Source: CAVXFB01 sp963760935
Lineage (GTDB): Bacteria; Planctomycetota; Planctomycetia; Pirellulales; Thermoguttaceae
DNA: 64,000 nucleotides
Assembly: GCA_963760935.1 (NCBI GenBank)
Contig: CAVXFB010000003.1
Coordinates: 124,001 to 188,000 of the forward strand
Reading direction: 5' to 3'
Under the pieces are notes generated by a model. That model ran no database searches. It was not told the DNA's origin and saw only the letters and a list, made by a program, of their open reading frames with translations. This document shows positions 63,748 through 64,000 of the stretch, piece after piece (within the stretch, counting starts at the first letter, position 1; the number at the start of each line of letters is the position of its first letter). The position numbers and the translations under genes are program-made.

Positions 63748-63756
63748 CCGAGATGC

Positions 63757-63797
63757 CACCATTAGCGTACCGGGCTTGCCGATTCGCTGCAATGTCG
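63757..63797 (-). promoter_or_regulatory. 41-bp block beside att, likely tRNA promoter (copy 2)
   Basis: Same block as 61864-61904, here 9 bp from att copy 3. It either marks the original chromosomal flank of tRNA-Arg or the left end of a further unit. Confidence 0.5.
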
Positions 63798-63913
63798 CCC
63801 GAGGGGGCGGATAGACTGCCGGCCAGCTATGTTGCACTGGTCCGTGATCCGATCGTGGCACTGCATTGCGGTAGAGTTTGTGTCACAAGGGATAGAGACG
63901 GCCGCGCACCGGC

Positions 63914-64000
63914 TCACTCGTTCGCGTGCTGCTGGTACACCGTAACCTTGCGACGGGCGATCGTGGGACTCCACGACTTTCCATCCCAATAGGCCTTCGC
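63914..64000 (-). CDS. C-terminal end of a gene entering from the right
   Basis: The minus-strand text AKAYWDGKSWSPTIARRKVT VYQQHANE ends with TGA at 63914. Composition is protein-like, but 28 codons are too few to identify it. Confidence 0.35.
   Translation of the reverse strand, partial: AKAYWDGKSWSPTIARRKVTVYQQHANE

Noticed and set aside
1..64000. CRISPR array or restriction-modification system
   Set aside because: No regularly spaced repeats of 24-40 bp and no cas, methylase or restriction gene found; the only short-period array is the 12-bp iteron set.

Overview
The window looks like chromosomal DNA of a planctomycete, probably close to Pirellulales. It is GC-rich. It carries many secreted proteins ending in a PEP-CTERM (exosortase) anchor, a DUF1559 prepilin-like protein, dockerin and FN3 surface modules, and several families I associate with this phylum. 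No exosortase gene is visible. All assignments come from reading translations and motifs; no database search was run.

Layout. 0-11.8 kb: a minus-strand array of five PEP-CTERM genes (two are LamG paralogues), then a 5.2-kb DUF5060/DUF4038-FN3-LamG-dockerin gene broken by four frameshifts. A short motif, AGGYAGCGTY, recurs in every gap of this array. 12-15.8 kb: small minus-strand genes (winged helix, zinc ribbon, DUF4186, HExxH membrane protein, GNAT) and an IS630 remnant. 15.3-24.1 kb: an IS701-type element separates a 5'-truncated HAF-repeat PEP-CTERM gene from a 5'-truncated Tad pilus operon (tadZ, tadA, tadB, tadC, two TadE-like genes, tadG). 24.5-28.8 kb: an ADP-ribosylglycohydrolase, tyrosine phosphatase and HEPN-like gene trio, followed by DUF1330, a zinc-ribbon protein and DUF169. 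28.8-36.4 kb: a scarred region with two flavoprotein halves, a split planctomycete gene carrying an ISL3 insertion, a DinB relic and the 3' half of a tRNA-Leu. 36.5-45.6 kb: housekeeping and surface genes (methyltransferase, Sfp-type transferase, YbhN-like membrane protein, uvrA, a ThiF/MoeB-like E1 enzyme). 45.7-50.6 kb: rhaM split by IS982, a protein kinase, a DUF1566 protein and a planctomycete hypothetical. 51.1-63.8 kb: a tRNA-Arg(UCU) gene with an integrated element and a second, integrase-less att-flanked cassette.

Two systems stand out. First, a cobalamin riboswitch (about 41.23-41.41 kb, minus strand) precedes a DUF1559 gene and a DUF4465 PEP-CTERM gene. DUF4465 is the domain of the BtuH B12-binding surface proteins of Bacteroidetes, so this looks like an exosortase-anchored B12-capture operon. 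Second, the 10.7-kb element at tRNA-Arg encodes an integrase, excisionase-like protein, lambda-O-like initiator with internal iterons, DnaB-type helicase and P27-type small terminase, but no capsid or tail gene. That gene set resembles a phage satellite. Next to it lies a 1.9-kb cassette with matching right-end sites and no integrase.

Caution: more than 20 genes contain single-base frameshifts, clustered at 8-12 kb and 47-63 kb. They may be sequencing errors or real decay. Where the frames can be joined I annotate the whole gene and name the break.
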